From Polytrichum commune (Eukaryota > Streptophyta > Polytrichopsida > Polytrichales > Polytrichaceae): a DNA stretch of 64,000 nucleotides. This document shows positions 21,446 to 34,976 of this stretch, one piece after another. How positions within the stretch are numbered: the first letter of the stretch is position 1; each line of letters begins with the position of its first letter. A program made the translations under genes and the position numbers. The stretch covers positions 45,273,554 to 45,337,553 of the forward strand of contig OX485803.1 in assembly GCA_950295325.1 (NCBI GenBank). Reading direction: 5' to 3'. A model generated the notes under the pieces. The model did no database searches. It had not been told where the DNA came from and worked only from the letters and a program-made list of their open reading frames with translations.

Positions 21446-24400
21446 CCATTTTTGCCCTAGTGTTAGGGTGAGGAATTGAATAATTCACCTTGTTGGGTCA
21501 ATGTGAATTGGAATTGACACCAGGCGGCAAGTCAAGCTTCCATTTGGTGGATTCAAACAACTCCGACCCTTCCAAGGCACAATCCCTAGTGTTAAGATCT
21601 TCCACCCTCGGATAGGACTTCATGGCATCTACCAACAACTTGGGATCTCCACACATGGCAACAACCTTCAGTTTCAAGGATGTTGAATCATGCCTTTACC
21701 AGAATATCCACCTTTCAACTACAATTTGTAATTTGCAATCTGCATGAAGACTTTGATCAAATAATCTAATGTTGCTTTGTATTTGCAAGTCATCTTCTTG
21801 CCAGATTGTTAAGTCACTTGTTATGCATTGTCTCTACAAGGTTACATGTTGGCATTTTCGCATGGTCATCTACTGTTATATCTTGTGAACAACACATAAA
21901 CTATAGAGGGCGGTATACATGTCTAAAATAGTTCAAAATAATATGAAATTCAAGAATTAAAATTAGTAATACACTTACAATAATCATATGATCACCATAT
22001 TGTATGTAATGGAAGTGCCAAAATCCTAATCACTTGGAGAGACGAGTATGTCTTCTTATGTGGCAACTCCGGAGAACAATCATCATGAACAAATCACATG
22101 ATATTTAGTTTCGGCCTCATCTGTTGTTTCACATCCTTGTAATCCTTGCATAGTTGCTTGTGCTGAAATTACAGTGATGCTTTGATGTACTTCTATGTCA
22201 CCTTATCCAAGCTTGTAGACCAATGAAAAAGACATGTGCTCTCTAGATCCACCATGGATAGACTTGGATCACTGTCCCCATAAACTTTCATAACCGAATT
22301 TCAATTAACTTTATTGTGCCATGTTCAAATTGTATGTCATAACACACAATTATTAACACCTTACATTACTTGTTATCATACACATGGCATGCCATGGTGG
22401 TCCAATCTTATAAGCATTTGACATGATCGAACATTATCCAAAAGTTCTCCATGTCCCCTCCGACCTGCATATGCTTTACAAAATCCACATCACTTCCTAA
22501 AAGATTTATAAATATTTTGAAGGCAATCCCTTTGTTTTTAGATTGCCATATGAACCTACTACCATGAACGTACTTGAAATCCGAATGGTATTTGAGTGCC
22601 ATGAATATTATTAATTGTATTTATTCCACTACGAACAAAATGCTTCGACATGACACAAACTTATGACAATTGGAGGAGAAAAAAAAATTGAGTTTATCTA
22701 TAATCAACTCTAGTGACAAACCTGACAGGTGATGAAGTTTATCTTCTAATGGTGATTTTTGAAGGTAGTCTATCAAGAATTGTTTGCTTGTTGCCATTAA
22801 TATAGGAGAGTTCTTGACAGTGGGTGTTTTCATGACATCTTTAGCAATGCACTAGTAAATCATGTCCAATGACTTACAAAATGCATTATTAAATACATGA
22901 TGAACATTCACACCTAAATGAATACAACCCTGGACATTCCATGGGGCATAGAATGGACAAATATTTTGCGAGCATGACACAAAGTAATATACAGTGGTAT
23001 AGAGCAATATACCTTACACTCCAATCTAGATTTCTTAGAGACCACATCACCCACAGAAAATGGGATAGAAGTCAATCCAATCCATTTGATGTAGTCGTGA
23101 ACATCCCCTTACGAAACATATATTTAGAATAGTTGTTTGGGTACTGGAGACGACCAACACAAAAAATTATCTAAATGAAATTCCAAAATCATTTTAGAAA
23201 TTTGTTGTTTTTATTGTTCACCATCGGTGTCCGTTGCACATTTTGTCCATGTCATCCATGAAACAACTATACACATTAGGAACACCTATGGGCACATGGT
23301 ACAATACAAACAAAACATGACCGTTAAAAGATGGTGGCAAATACTTAGCATTACTTACATTTATAGTGTCAAAATTAATGATGGTAAGATCGGATGTAGA
23401 CATTTTCCTAGACTTTATTAATTTCAATGCATTGACAATATTCAAGCATGAAGTGAACAAGGAAAGGTGGACGTTGAGATGGATATCCCTGGAGAGTCAA
23501 TTTTATGTAAAGTGGATTGTAGGGGGTTTGTTAACATCCACAAAGAATTTGGGATTACTGGAAGTTGTTCATGTTAAAATGAAAAGATTACGTGCCCAAA
23601 AAATCAATTGCCAAGCAAACATCGCCATCAAAATCCGACAACACTATTTCAACAAACACAATTGTCACCAAGTTCCAATTTCACAATGGTGACACTAGGG
23701 ATTTATACTTTTGATGTACCAAACTCGATTGTCATAATGACTGTGGAAGCCTATATCTGGGGGATCCGAAAGGCCTACAATCCTAAACGAACTAGGACTT
23801 AAAATCCACAATGATCATCATCACTTTTGTTTATTTTTCATTAATATTGTTACCAATGTTTCATTGTCCATGCTAAACATCTTTTGCTCGACATACACAA
23901 TTCCCACTTGGAGATTGAACCTTAAACCAAGGAAATCCTCCGAAACACCTATATGACCATCTAAACGACGCCCAAACTATCCAATTTGCAAGTTTGGCCT
24001 CTTTCACATCACCAAGTGGAAAACATAGCAATTCCCTAGACATGGTGTTCAAATTCCATCATACCAATTATCGGGCCTTAAATTTCTCTTCAATTGTGGT
24101 AGTTGCAATCATTTGCAAATTCTCAGACTTAGTTGTAACACCAAAATGTTTATCGATTTGAAATGTGTGAAATTGAAACATGAAAATCAACCATATGCAT
24201 GAAAATACTTACTAAACTTCAAAAGAGAACACTATTACCTCCTTAGAAAACATGTCTCCATTGGCGGGAGTACTCATAGCAAGTGGTTTTTCTAGCTTTG
24301 ATCTTCGAATTGATCCAATAGTTTTTCTTTCTGCAACTTGCAAGGGTTCTCAAACACCTTTCGCAATTTGGGACTCCAAAGGATTTTTCTCATTGTATTT

Positions 24401-25600
24401 ACGGATAGCTTCGTCTATGAAAATTACTATCTCATGCTGCACCACAATAGGCAAAGTTAAAGTAAACACTCAAAATTGAATTAAAATAGTTGGCAATGTA
24501 ATGATAGTAACATCATTGTGGATGATATGGTATGCCTTATACAAAAACTTTGTGAACACCTCCACTGTGAGGGGTAACCATATACTTTTGCAACGATGTC
24601 TAACACAATTACCATAATCGTCAACCAATATGAGATTCTTTATAAAATTCGAGTTTAGGTTTGCCAAACTTCCTCACACAATGAAGTTTGTGCGCTAAAT
24701 TCGACTTCGCATGATCACTCTCCATGGATTTGCACATTCACGAAGTATTTGCACTGAAAAAAATGAAAACAAAGAAAAAGGGAAGAAGGAAAGGTAATGT
24801 ATCTATTAACATCATGCATTGCTTCCAAAAGCTACCAACAAAGTTTGTGGGATCCAATAATATGCAATCCACGGAGTAGTGCCATTTGGGATAATCAAAA
24901 TGGTGGACATCAATGTGCCATCTCCAAGTAAACACTTTGTGATTCCCTTTCCGAACATGAAACATCTTGCCACTGTACATTTTCAAGTTATCATTGTTTG
25001 AGAGCAAAGATTCAATTTTTTGATGCAAGACTTCAAGTGTTCATTCCATGTGTTGATGACCACATTAATAATATCATCCATTTCTACCCTCACTGTCATA
25101 ACGGACACACATAGCACCATATGACCCTAAGCATACCCATTGAAAATTTCCTTTTCCAAATTCTGAATGTCAATTTCCAGGATGGGCCTAACTAAAGGCA
25201 AAGGAAGAAGACAACACAATGGAGTAGACAACCGAGATTTGCTTATTGGCTTAATATCCAACCCACTAATCAACAAGCTGAAATTTGTAGATTGAAGGGT
25301 GCGCATATGCGTTATAGTGTCTTGTGCATTTTCCAATCCATCAACAATGTCCTAGACAACAAAACATGAACGCCCACATCAATACAAGATTGTTACCCTA
25401 AACCATGATGCGTATATTTCCATTTTCAATTTAGGTCTTTTCCATTTTCCGATTGTTCTGTGTACATAAAACCCATATGAGGCTCCAACCTTGATCATGC
25501 CAAAGAGGATCCCAAAATGGACATCAATCAACCCCTTGAAAAGCACGAGCACAAATATAAAAATGAAAGCCAAGAGGAAAACAAAACAAACAAAAAGTAG
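21446..25600. other. Decayed sequence, possible remnants of the SWIM-protein gene
   Basis: No intact gene. Minus-strand fragments with protein-like composition are at 22408-22602 (SRFIWQSKNKGIAFKIF...DVDFVKHM), 23218-23460, 24470-24667, 24738-25028 and 25127-25336. They are in the same order and strand as the SWIM pseudogene and could be its 5' exons or part of a larger dead element. None could be matched to a named domain. Confidence 0.3.
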
Positions 25601-25603
25601 TAA

Positions 25604-25843
25604 GAAAACCAAAAATTGTATCTTAGGCACCGTGGATACAATTTATGGTATTATCACTACTTTTTGTTTGTTAATTTCTCCTTGTGGGAAGAGATTCCAG
25701 TGCTCTCCCCTTGCCACATTTCATTCATTCAGCTTAAAGAGACACTCTAAAATGAGGATTATTTATTTATTTTATTTATAATAAATGCTTGTGGAAGAAA
25801 ACCTAAAATTGTATCCTCGGCACCGAGGTGACAATTTCAAGAT

Positions 25844-25890
<47 letters not shown>

Positions 25891-27310
25891 ATCTTTTGAA
25901 GTAGAAACTTGAAAATGGGGAAAAAAAGTTGGAAGAAAACATGAAATTGTATACTTGGCACCGAGCTAACAATTTCAGGATTCCTTGGAACTTTTTTTTT
26001 TCTCTCTCCAAGTCAAAACTTTGAAAAGACAAGAAAGAAAAGAATTGAAAAAGTTAAAAGAAAACTTGGAATTGTATCCTCAGCATTGAGGTGAAAATTT
26101 CAAGTTTCCTTCAAATTTTTCTTGTCTATCTCAAAGTTAGAACTTGAAAAAAGGAAATCAAAAAGGAGAAAAAAATGGGAAGTAAACCTAAAATTGTATC
26201 CTCGGTACCAAGGTCGCAATCTTAGGTTTATCTTTCAGCTTTTTTCCCTCTCTCAAGGTCAAAAACTTGGAAAAGAGGAAGGAAGAAAAGGGATTTTTGG
26301 GAAAGAATACATGTAATTGTATCCTCAGCACCAAGGTGACAATCTTAGGTTTTCTCTCGACTTTTTTTTCCTCTCTCAAAGTCAAAAACTTGGAAAAGAG
26401 GAAGAAATAAAAAGGGGATTTTTTTAGAAAAACTAAAATTGTATCCTCAGCACCAAGGTGACCAATTTCAATTTTTGGAGGTTTTTCAAATTGATCTAAA
26501 AATCTTGGGAAGTGTTGTAAGGGCCATTTGTAAACCATTTGAAAAAAAACATTATGAGAGAAATTAAAAGGTACCCAAATGTTGATATTTTCCACCTTGA
26601 CACCAAGGTGACTGATTTCAATTTTTTAAAGATTTCTGTTGAGATTTTTGTTTGTAAACCATTTGAGGAAACAGAAACAAAGTTGTGAGAGAAATTAAAA
26701 GGTACCCAAATGTTGGTATTAGTCACCTTGGCACTAACTTGACTAATTTTAACTTTTTAAACCTTTCAAAATCGCTTTGAAAGCCTTGGGAAGAGTTGCG
26801 AGGGCCATTTGTAAACCATTTGAGAAGTTTTTTTTTTCAATTTTTCAATTTTTCAATTTCATTTAATTTCATTTAATTTTCAATTTTCAATTTTCAATTT
26901 TTTAAAAATAAAATTTAAAGAAGTTTGAAGTAACCCAAATGTTGATATTAGTCACCATGGCACCGAGGTGACTAATTTCAAATTTTGAAGATTTTAAAAA
27001 TTGCTTTGAAAGCCTTGGAAAGTGTTGCAAGGACCATTTGTAAACCATTTTGAAAAACATAAATGGTAGTGAGGTGACTATTTTCAAGTTTCTAGAGAAT
27101 TTTCAAATTGTTGTAAAGGCCTTGGGAAGCAATGCGAAGGCCACTTGTAAACTAGTTGAGAGAAATAAAATTTCACCCAAATGTTGATATTTGTCCCCTC
27201 GGCACTGAGGTGAGTTCTGACTAATTTTAAACTTTTTGGAGATTTTCAAAATTTGGTTAAAGCCTTGGGAAGCTTTACAAGGGTCATTTGTAAATTTGTT
27301 TCAAAAAAGA
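25604..27310. repeat. ~1.7-kb tandem array with palindromic core (two unit types)
   Basis: First part: units of about 123 bp with the core ATTGTATCCTCGGCACCGAG begin near 25616, 25809, 25947, 26071, 26194, 26317 and 26438, separated by purine-rich GGAAAAGAGGAAG tracts. Second part: units of roughly 110-230 bp with GGGCCATTTGTAAACCATTTG (GGGCCATTTG, TAAACCATTTG) near 26520, 26650, 26804, 27030, 27140 and 27283. Both parts share a core of the form CACC-TTGG-CACC-AAGGTG, an imperfect palindrome. A (TTG)n run of about 15 units sits at 25844-25890. No coding function is evident. Confidence 0.75.
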
Positions 27311-29379
27311 ATTTGTAGATCGTGACCACAAAAGATTCCATTTCAATTTCATTCATATCCATTATCATATCTTGGAAACTTTTGGAGCAATTTGTGATGC
27401 ATCTAAGAAATTATGTTAAAATTTGAAACCAACTTTTGGGTGCTCAAAATGTTGATTTAAAAAAAAAAATTTGCATGAGAAATTGATTTCCATTTTTGGG
27501 AGCAACATCTGTTGGAATGTTGGGTACCACCTAACATTCCAAACAAGACTATGTTCATGTACAACTTTTGGATGTCGACCTTGACATGTTTAGGGGTTCA
27601 ATCGTTTCATTCCAATGGGTATTGGAATGATGGATCGCTTGTATCATAATCGTTAAGGACTGCTCTTGTTTGAAATTTAAGCATTTGAGAGATTTGACCA
27701 TGGCCAACATTTGAGATATAAACCACGTTCTCATGCCATGGGTGTGATAACAAGTAATATAAAATATGGATGATTGATTGTTGTGATACACAATTTGAAG
27801 ATGTCACAATCCAAACACAATTGGAAAACTCTTTTTGATCAAGATCACCCAACAACACATGTAATTGTTGTTGCAATTTCAATACAAAACCTTGCAAGAA
27901 TTAGATGTACACAATACAATAAATGATGTTAAAATATAATACTATGTCACTCTGTGTTGGTAGTTATATTTAAGTGCAACCACGACAAAAAGCTTCCACG
28001 ATCTTTCAAAACAATCGAGATTGTCACCTTTCTATTACAAATAATAAATTGGGCACGTGCTCTAGGTAGGTTCTTTGGGAGGACAACTCATATGTGTTCT
28101 AGTATACATATCCATTAAGAGGGTACTTATTTGGGGTTATTAAGTGCATGATCTTGGTTTGACTGCACCCAATTGTTATACACAACACCAATTATTTTTT
28201 AATCAATTTAACAATTTAAAATTTTAATAATTTACTTAGATGGTGTAGAAGACGTAAATTGTTTAGCATGCTCTAGTTGTTGCAAATTTCAGAATGATAA
28301 TTTATTTGTTCAAGTTAATACGTTGTCGTGATGTGGGCGGTCTATTAGTTAGAATTTAGATATTTTATTTGTTTTTGTTATTTTAAAGTTGATCTTCGTT
28401 AGGTAAAAACCGGTCTTAAGTTGAAGACTGGATGAATTGGTAGATGGATGTGGTAGGTAGGATTGGATTTACCGGCGGGCCAATAACTAACCACCTAGGA
28501 ATTCTAGAAGGTTTTTACTTTAAATTCCTATTGGCTTGCCGGATTAGCCTTTAACCCCATATCTTTCCTATTTCTAGTAGGATAAGGATTCTAGAAACCT
28601 TTAACCCCAAAGGTCACCCATTAGCAAGCCACTTGGAGGGGTTCTAGAGGACCTTACCTCGATGGTTTCCTATTGGCCGAAGGGGGGCAAGGTGGAAGAC
28701 TATTTAAGGGGTGTTAGAAGAATATTTAAGGGGACCATTAGTATTTTGAGGTTGATACTTGTGTAGGATCGAGGGAGCTTAGAGCATTTTGAGAGGAATA
28801 ATTGCTTAGGAGGCTCATCTACACAAAAGGGTGTGGAGGTGTGGCATTTAGAGTGACTAGATTGCACTAGGTGCACTACTTGTTGAATTTCATTGGTTAT
28901 GAACTTGAGCAGAACTTTATAGTGAAAGATTTGTCAATTATGGATGATCGGAGTGTTCAATGGATATGAAAATTTGAGGGATTGTTTATTATGAGTTATG
29001 GAAGTTGTGGTAAAAATTTGAGAGCTTCAGTCATTGACATGAAAAAATTATTAAGAGTTGAAGGGAAGGGTGTCTAGGAATAAAGCCAACTAAACTAGCA
29101 AGGTTTGAAAATATGTATCTTTTAGAGGGTTATAGATATGGATACTAAAATTTGACACCACCTTTTGCACTAACACATCTATCTTGTGTTAAAATCTGAG
29201 ATTTATTGGACATAAGAGTAAGAAGTTATTAAGGTTTTAGTGACCGGGTGTTTTATCACAGCATTCATGCTAGGTAGTTAGAGTTAGAATATAATGCATA
29301 ACTTTTGCATATGAACTCTGATTGTGCTCAAATTTGGTAGGAATGTTTTTGATAAGGTACTTAACAAGTGTATTAAATT
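27311..29379. other. AT-rich spacer, no supported gene
   Basis: No motif-bearing ORF. At 28690-28735 two CTATTTAAGGGG/ATATTTAAGGGG TATA-like boxes occur 25 bp apart downstream of a moderately GC-rich block (28440-28690). This could be an old LTR promoter, but no matching second LTR or primer binding site was found. Confidence 0.3.
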
Positions 29380-29735
29380 TCACTTGAAGAAGATGAGTTG
29401 GTTTTGAGTTATATTAATCTGAAGTTTAGAGGGACCACATTGAGAAAGATTTACATCAAGAGTGTAGGATAAACAATCTGTCTCTACAACCACTGTTGCA
29501 CCTATCAAATTTTCTTTCTTATTTTTCATAGCGGTGACAACTCCCCAAAGCTCTCTTTTGACTTGCGCATAACCCCTTTGACGAGAATTCAAAACCTTTG
29601 CCCCAAACCTAATCACAAATCTATTCTCATTCTCATTATCTTGTCCAACCGCCCATCCAATTCCTATTGGACTAGCATCAACCGTCAACACTACCGGCCT
29701 CTCCGATTCATAATCTATTTTCTTCAAGGTAGGAG
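29380..29735 (-). mobile_element. Ty3/gypsy retrotransposon fragment (RNase H domain)
   Basis: A single minus-strand frame reads as the RNase H region that follows the reverse transcriptase in Ty3/gypsy polyproteins: KKIDYESERPVVLTVDASP with the catalytic Asp in T-V-D-A-S, then RFGAKVLNSRQRGYAQVKREL (RFGAKVLNSRQ, RGYAQVKRELWG, the conserved Glu) and VVVETDCL with the third acidic residue. It is open over about 95 codons, but no RT, integrase or LTR is visible nearby, so it is an isolated fragment. The frame becomes non-homologous after about 29420. Confidence 0.75.
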
Positions 29736-32700
29736 CTAAGGAAAACTACTATATTTTTTTAAACACTACCATAAAATAGAAGCCCGGCGCTTACCGGATA
29801 GTGCACATTTTTCTTGACAACGTGCTTGCATCCAACAACCCAAGTAATATACACAAAGTACATACACTACAAGTCTATAATCTAGTAACTAAGGCTCTTA
29901 TTGAAAAATTAAATTACAAAGTATACATATGGAAGGGGTATTGCTTCACCTGGTGTTGTACAAATCAATAGGGTGCTGTGATTTATTTTGGGAGAGGTAA
30001 GTATGGTCTTTGGACACCACATGAGTGTCTAAAAGGGAATTTTCATAGGCATTGATGTTTATAATATATGTCAGGGGAAGTTATTAATTATTTTAATGTG
30101 ATGTTGTCTACAATTAAAATGGCTATTGAGTATTTTAAAGTAGAAGTAGATGTACAAATTATATACCTACTTTAAACTAAACTAAACTGATAGTGTTTGT
30201 GCTTACCTTATGATTTAAACGATCATTTGTTGGTAGATCTACAATCTATCAGTTCTCTAGTTTTATTGACGCATGTTGCTTGATCAAATTCTCATGAGCT
30301 ACATCATATGGATGGAAAAATATCTTTAAAAACCTTTCTTGGAAACGAAAGTTAATTGGAGATGGGATATTAATTCATAAGAAAATCTTGAGATAAAATA
30401 TTTAATCTATAACATGTTGTTTTCCAACTCCAAAAACATGGGGGGTGTTATCATAACATCAAATGTTGCAATTTAATTTAAATATTCCTTCCTTACTTTC
30501 TCATATCTAAGTTCCATCTAGTTAAGATACCCACCCCACCACCTAGTACTCCAAGACAACCTGACACAATTTAAATGAGCATATTGCAAAGCATAGGAAC
30601 AAATGGGAGAATAAAACACCTATAATGTATGCCACGGTGGGGAAGAAATGCCAACGGATTATATTACAAACATATGTGCATCATGTTTTCATGTATATGT
30701 ATATGCAAGGTTGATTAAATGATGTCGAACACCTTCATATATGTGGTTGTAATTATAAAACTACAACAAGGTCATGTGCATCATACCTGAATCATATAGG
30801 GTTGCAACAATTGTTGAGCACTAATAATCAATAATATATAATCATGATGTGATGTTAGTACATTGTTGATATATTAACTTTATGAACTTTCAATATATAT
30901 GTAGGTAAATGTAGCTATTTTCAAGGCCCAGTTACTAACATTCAAGATATAGTATTATATTAAGACTTATTTATAGATCTACAAATACCAAGTTGGTTAC
31001 ATGGAAAAGACCCCTTGACAAGATGTAGAGCATAAATTTCATTGTAATAGGGATTATTTTCTGAATGTCAAATGTTCCCTTTCATTCCATTTATAGCCAA
31101 AACGTTCAACTTTTATGGAAGATGTTCTAAAATTGAAAACTTCTATCTCATGTAATTGCTCACTGGTCACATGTTACTGCTCATTGTTCATCGCTTACAT
31201 GCTAGCTTCCCTCCATTCTCCTCTAGAGGCAAAGTGAAGGGCACCAAAGATCCTTGAGCATGGATGCTAGCCATGAGAAATGTGTGGAATCGATTCACAT
31301 CACAGTAAAGAGCCATGGAACTATTTGTATTGCGAGTTGCCATTACAAATTATTGCGTGTTGATAATACCAATTATTGTGCATTGACAATATCATTTATT
31401 ATGGTGTTGGTATTGTACATTACGTAACCCAATTATTGCAAATAAAATAATACATTGGCACCCCAATCTAGGAATAACAACAAAAACAATATCAACCTCT
31501 CATTTTTGTAAACTAAGGTCACGACTAAGGTTAGGGTTTGGATGGGAGCCACAAACTTACACAACAATACAATGTTATGTGCTAGTAAGGCGAAGCTTAA
31601 ACTACACATAACTATATATACAATGTTGTTTTGGGCCCAAAAACACTTTTGGTCTCCCTCTCATGCTCCCCATCCCATGTTTCCATGCCCTTTGCGTCCC
31701 TTCCTCCCCTCACAAATTGGTCTTACCACCTCACATGAGTAATTGCGGTGCAAACAAAATGGAAAAATTGGAAAAACTAAAATCTAAAGTTTGGATGTGA
31801 AAACATCTGGAAACCTAATCATCACAATCACCTAGAAAATAATTCAATGTCTATCAAAAATAATCTAGCAAAATTTTGCCTTTTAGGATGTCGTTTTGGG
31901 CCCCAAAATGTCTCTTCCAATTTCCAGTAGTCCCGTTTGAGGCTTTTTTACTCTTGTATGAGCCCATATTACGACCCTCGTGCCTTTCTTCGAAGCCCTA
32001 TACAAGGCTCACAAATGACCGTGAGCAATTGCTATATTAAGCGTAAATGCCAAATTTTGGAACTTTATTTCATTTGGATCTACCATCATCATTATCATGT
32101 AGTGAATCATAATCATATAGGGAATCATAATCATGTAGGGAAACTTCACCATTTTAAAATATTTTTTAAGATTTTATAATAATAATAATAATACTAATAC
32201 TAATACTAATAATTTTTAGTGTAACATTTGCCAACCTTCTTTGAGCACTGTGGGTGTTGCTTTTGGCCCCTAAATGAGACTATTGGTAACGGCAATCCCA
32301 TGCAAAAAATTACGGTAACCATTAGACTAAAATTTCAAAAAAGATTATTTGTACGTTTACTTTCTCATTTTGATATGTTCATCATCAAAATTATTTAGGT
32401 AAAAAATATGTATTCTAAAAACAACAAATAGCCCACTAGCCCATGAGTCCACATGACCACCCCAACGTATCCTCTGCATCCCTTCTCCCTTCCAAAGTGG
32501 GACTCACATATGCTAGGAACCATTGTGGCAAGATTAATTTACCACAATGCATTTTTTTTGGATTGTTCTTGTTTTGATATGTTTGCCATAGCCATCATTT
32601 CTTAAAATATTGATTATTCTGACACAAATCCTACAATTCTAGCAATTTTGGGCCTTCTTGGAGCATATGTTGGATGGCATTTTGTGCCTTGAAATGTGAT

Positions 32701-34973
32701 TTCATGTGTTCATTTGTAGTTTGAGGTTGTTACTATCATCTCAACCTTGAATATTAGTTGGAGATAATTTGATTTGTATTTGAAAATCTTGTGGTTTATA
32801 AGCATTCTGGGTGAAAATGTGCTAAGTTTAGGTGTAGAATATGCTTTTGGGAGAAATATTCATAATGTAGGTACCTTATATAGTCCATAAGCCCTTGCAA
32901 CAACCCATAAAGTGCATTGGTAAGCCTATGTTTGAAGTCATTTTCTCCTAATTTGGGCCTCATGGAGTCATGTTGAGCAAATATGTGGCATACAGTTTTT
33001 GCCAAAAAAATTGTGTTTGAAATTTGGTTATGAAGTCTTGTCATTTTTTACACCTAAAAATTGAAAGTGGCAAATCACTTGAAAAGATCAAACACAAAAT
33101 TGACATGTATTAATCATAGTTTAAATCCATATAAACATATGCTTAACGTCATAATAAGGGATCAATTGTACTTTATATGGAATGAATCAAGTCACAACAT
33201 GGATGAGTATTCAAAGTCTAAAGGCTCTACTATAAAATTGATTAAATTACATAAATTAATTCAATTACCAAGTGAACTTTTAGCAATAAAATTGTCAATC
33301 ATTATGTGATAAATAATTATCCCATGAGATGCTATTGAAGTCTGTAGAATGTACTTACTAATGGCAACATTTTTCTTTCTTTACAATGGTATGTGGATGT
33401 AAGGAAATCAACACGTAAAGAAGAAGAGAAGATGTAAGAAAATAAAAGGCACAATTACCCTCTACATAATGCCTCATGTGGGGTCTTAGGATACATAATA
33501 GATGAAATTGAAAGTTGCAAAGTTCCAAATTATGCCATGCGTATGGTACTTTTGAAAATTCCTTATTTTGCAAAATTGTCACAAACATCAAGTAGTTGTC
33601 TCTTATAGATTCGAGGATGGAAAACAAATAGACATTGAATGTAAGCAAGTATTTTTGTACCTCTACCATGCTAAATTTCATTTGGTTTTTGAATGCATAT
33701 ATGATGTTTATGTAATGTATAATTTCTATTTTTTTTTGCAGCATGTTGGTTGCAATATGCAAAGGTAAATGGCTTGATATGAGTTATTTCCAAACTAGCA
33801 AGTTGTTGGCAATGATCATGTTACTAATCACTTCAAAGTGTGTAGAGGAAGTAAAAATCATCAATAATTGAAGAATGAATAGAACACCTACTATTGCTAA
33901 CCAACCATGAATAGATGAGGATTCTCTTTATATTAAATAAGAGAACTTGCTTTGGCCTTATTTTGGATGTTGGCAAGAAGGAGATCAATTGGGTGCCATG
34001 TACCTTTTGATTGGTGTGTAATGTGGTATCTTCCCTTGGTGATTTGAGATTCATATATTCCATGGCCTTTGAGGTTAATTCACATAGTTAATGAAATGTA
34101 ACCAAGTTTTGTGAACTAGGAACATTGAAAAACATGTCACTTCCATGTTGGAAGTTATTTTAGCGTAGTTTATTTTTCCCTTTGTAAAATAGTTACCTCC
34201 AAAATTTTGTACAATGTTGTACATTAAAATCAAAAGGGCAGTTTCACATGAAAAATAAGAATTGGTAATACGTGAATATTCGTGAGTAAAAATGTTCATC
34301 CATGTGCACTCTTCAAATTATTTTGCCAGTGGGTTAAAGGGCACATTGCAATTTCATGAAATCAAATGCTCAAGAACTTGAAGATCAGTAAACACTTAGT
34401 ATTTGTTTGGGAAACACTTTTAGTTCTTTTGGTAATGGACTAGGGTAGTGTCCAGTTCATTCTTGAGCAATATTGTTCTCAAGAAGCAAACTATAAACGC
34501 AAATGAAAACAAAGTGAGATGTTTTTCTCACTACAAATTGAAATGGAATCAATCAAGCTATCTTTAAAAAAAAAGTTCAACTTTAACCTCAAGAACTTCA
34601 CGGGCAACAGTATGTCCAAACTGCCTCAATGGAAATCCATACACAAAAATAAATAAACTATGGTACCTGGAAAAGAAACTCTTGGTCATTGAGAGGGGGG
34701 GGGGGGGGGTTTCCTAGAGCCACGGATAAACAATCCCAGTTTCATGAGCCTACTCATGAAATAGCATTTTTTCCTAGAATACTTACCATACCTTGAACAT
34801 AGTCCAATGTCTTTTAAACACATGTCTTTTTGATATCCATTCTTGTAGCTTCATCTAATCACACACTACTTGAAAATAATTATCCGATTAAGATCAATAG
34901 TTGAATTAGGTTGAATCACATCTACCTTGGGTGGGGGGTGGGGTGGGGGGGGGGAGGTCCATTAGGTAGTACC
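29736..34973. other. Long AT-rich stretch, no supported gene
   Basis: Five kilobases without a motif-bearing ORF. There is a simple repeat of AATA/ACTAAT units at about 32180-32212 and a poly-G run at about 34697-34710. The 134-aa minus-strand ORF at 33358-33762 was examined and has no recognisable features. Confidence 0.4.
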
Positions 34974-34976
34974 TTA

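Noticed and set aside
28690-29330. LTR of the adjacent Ty3/gypsy fragment
   Set aside because: TATA-like boxes are present, but there is no second LTR, no primer binding site or polypurine tract, and the orientation is opposite to the RNase H fragment.
33358-33762. 134-aa minus-strand ORF as a membrane protein gene
   Set aside because: Hydrophobic stretches come from AT-rich codons. No start context, homologous motif or splice partner was seen.
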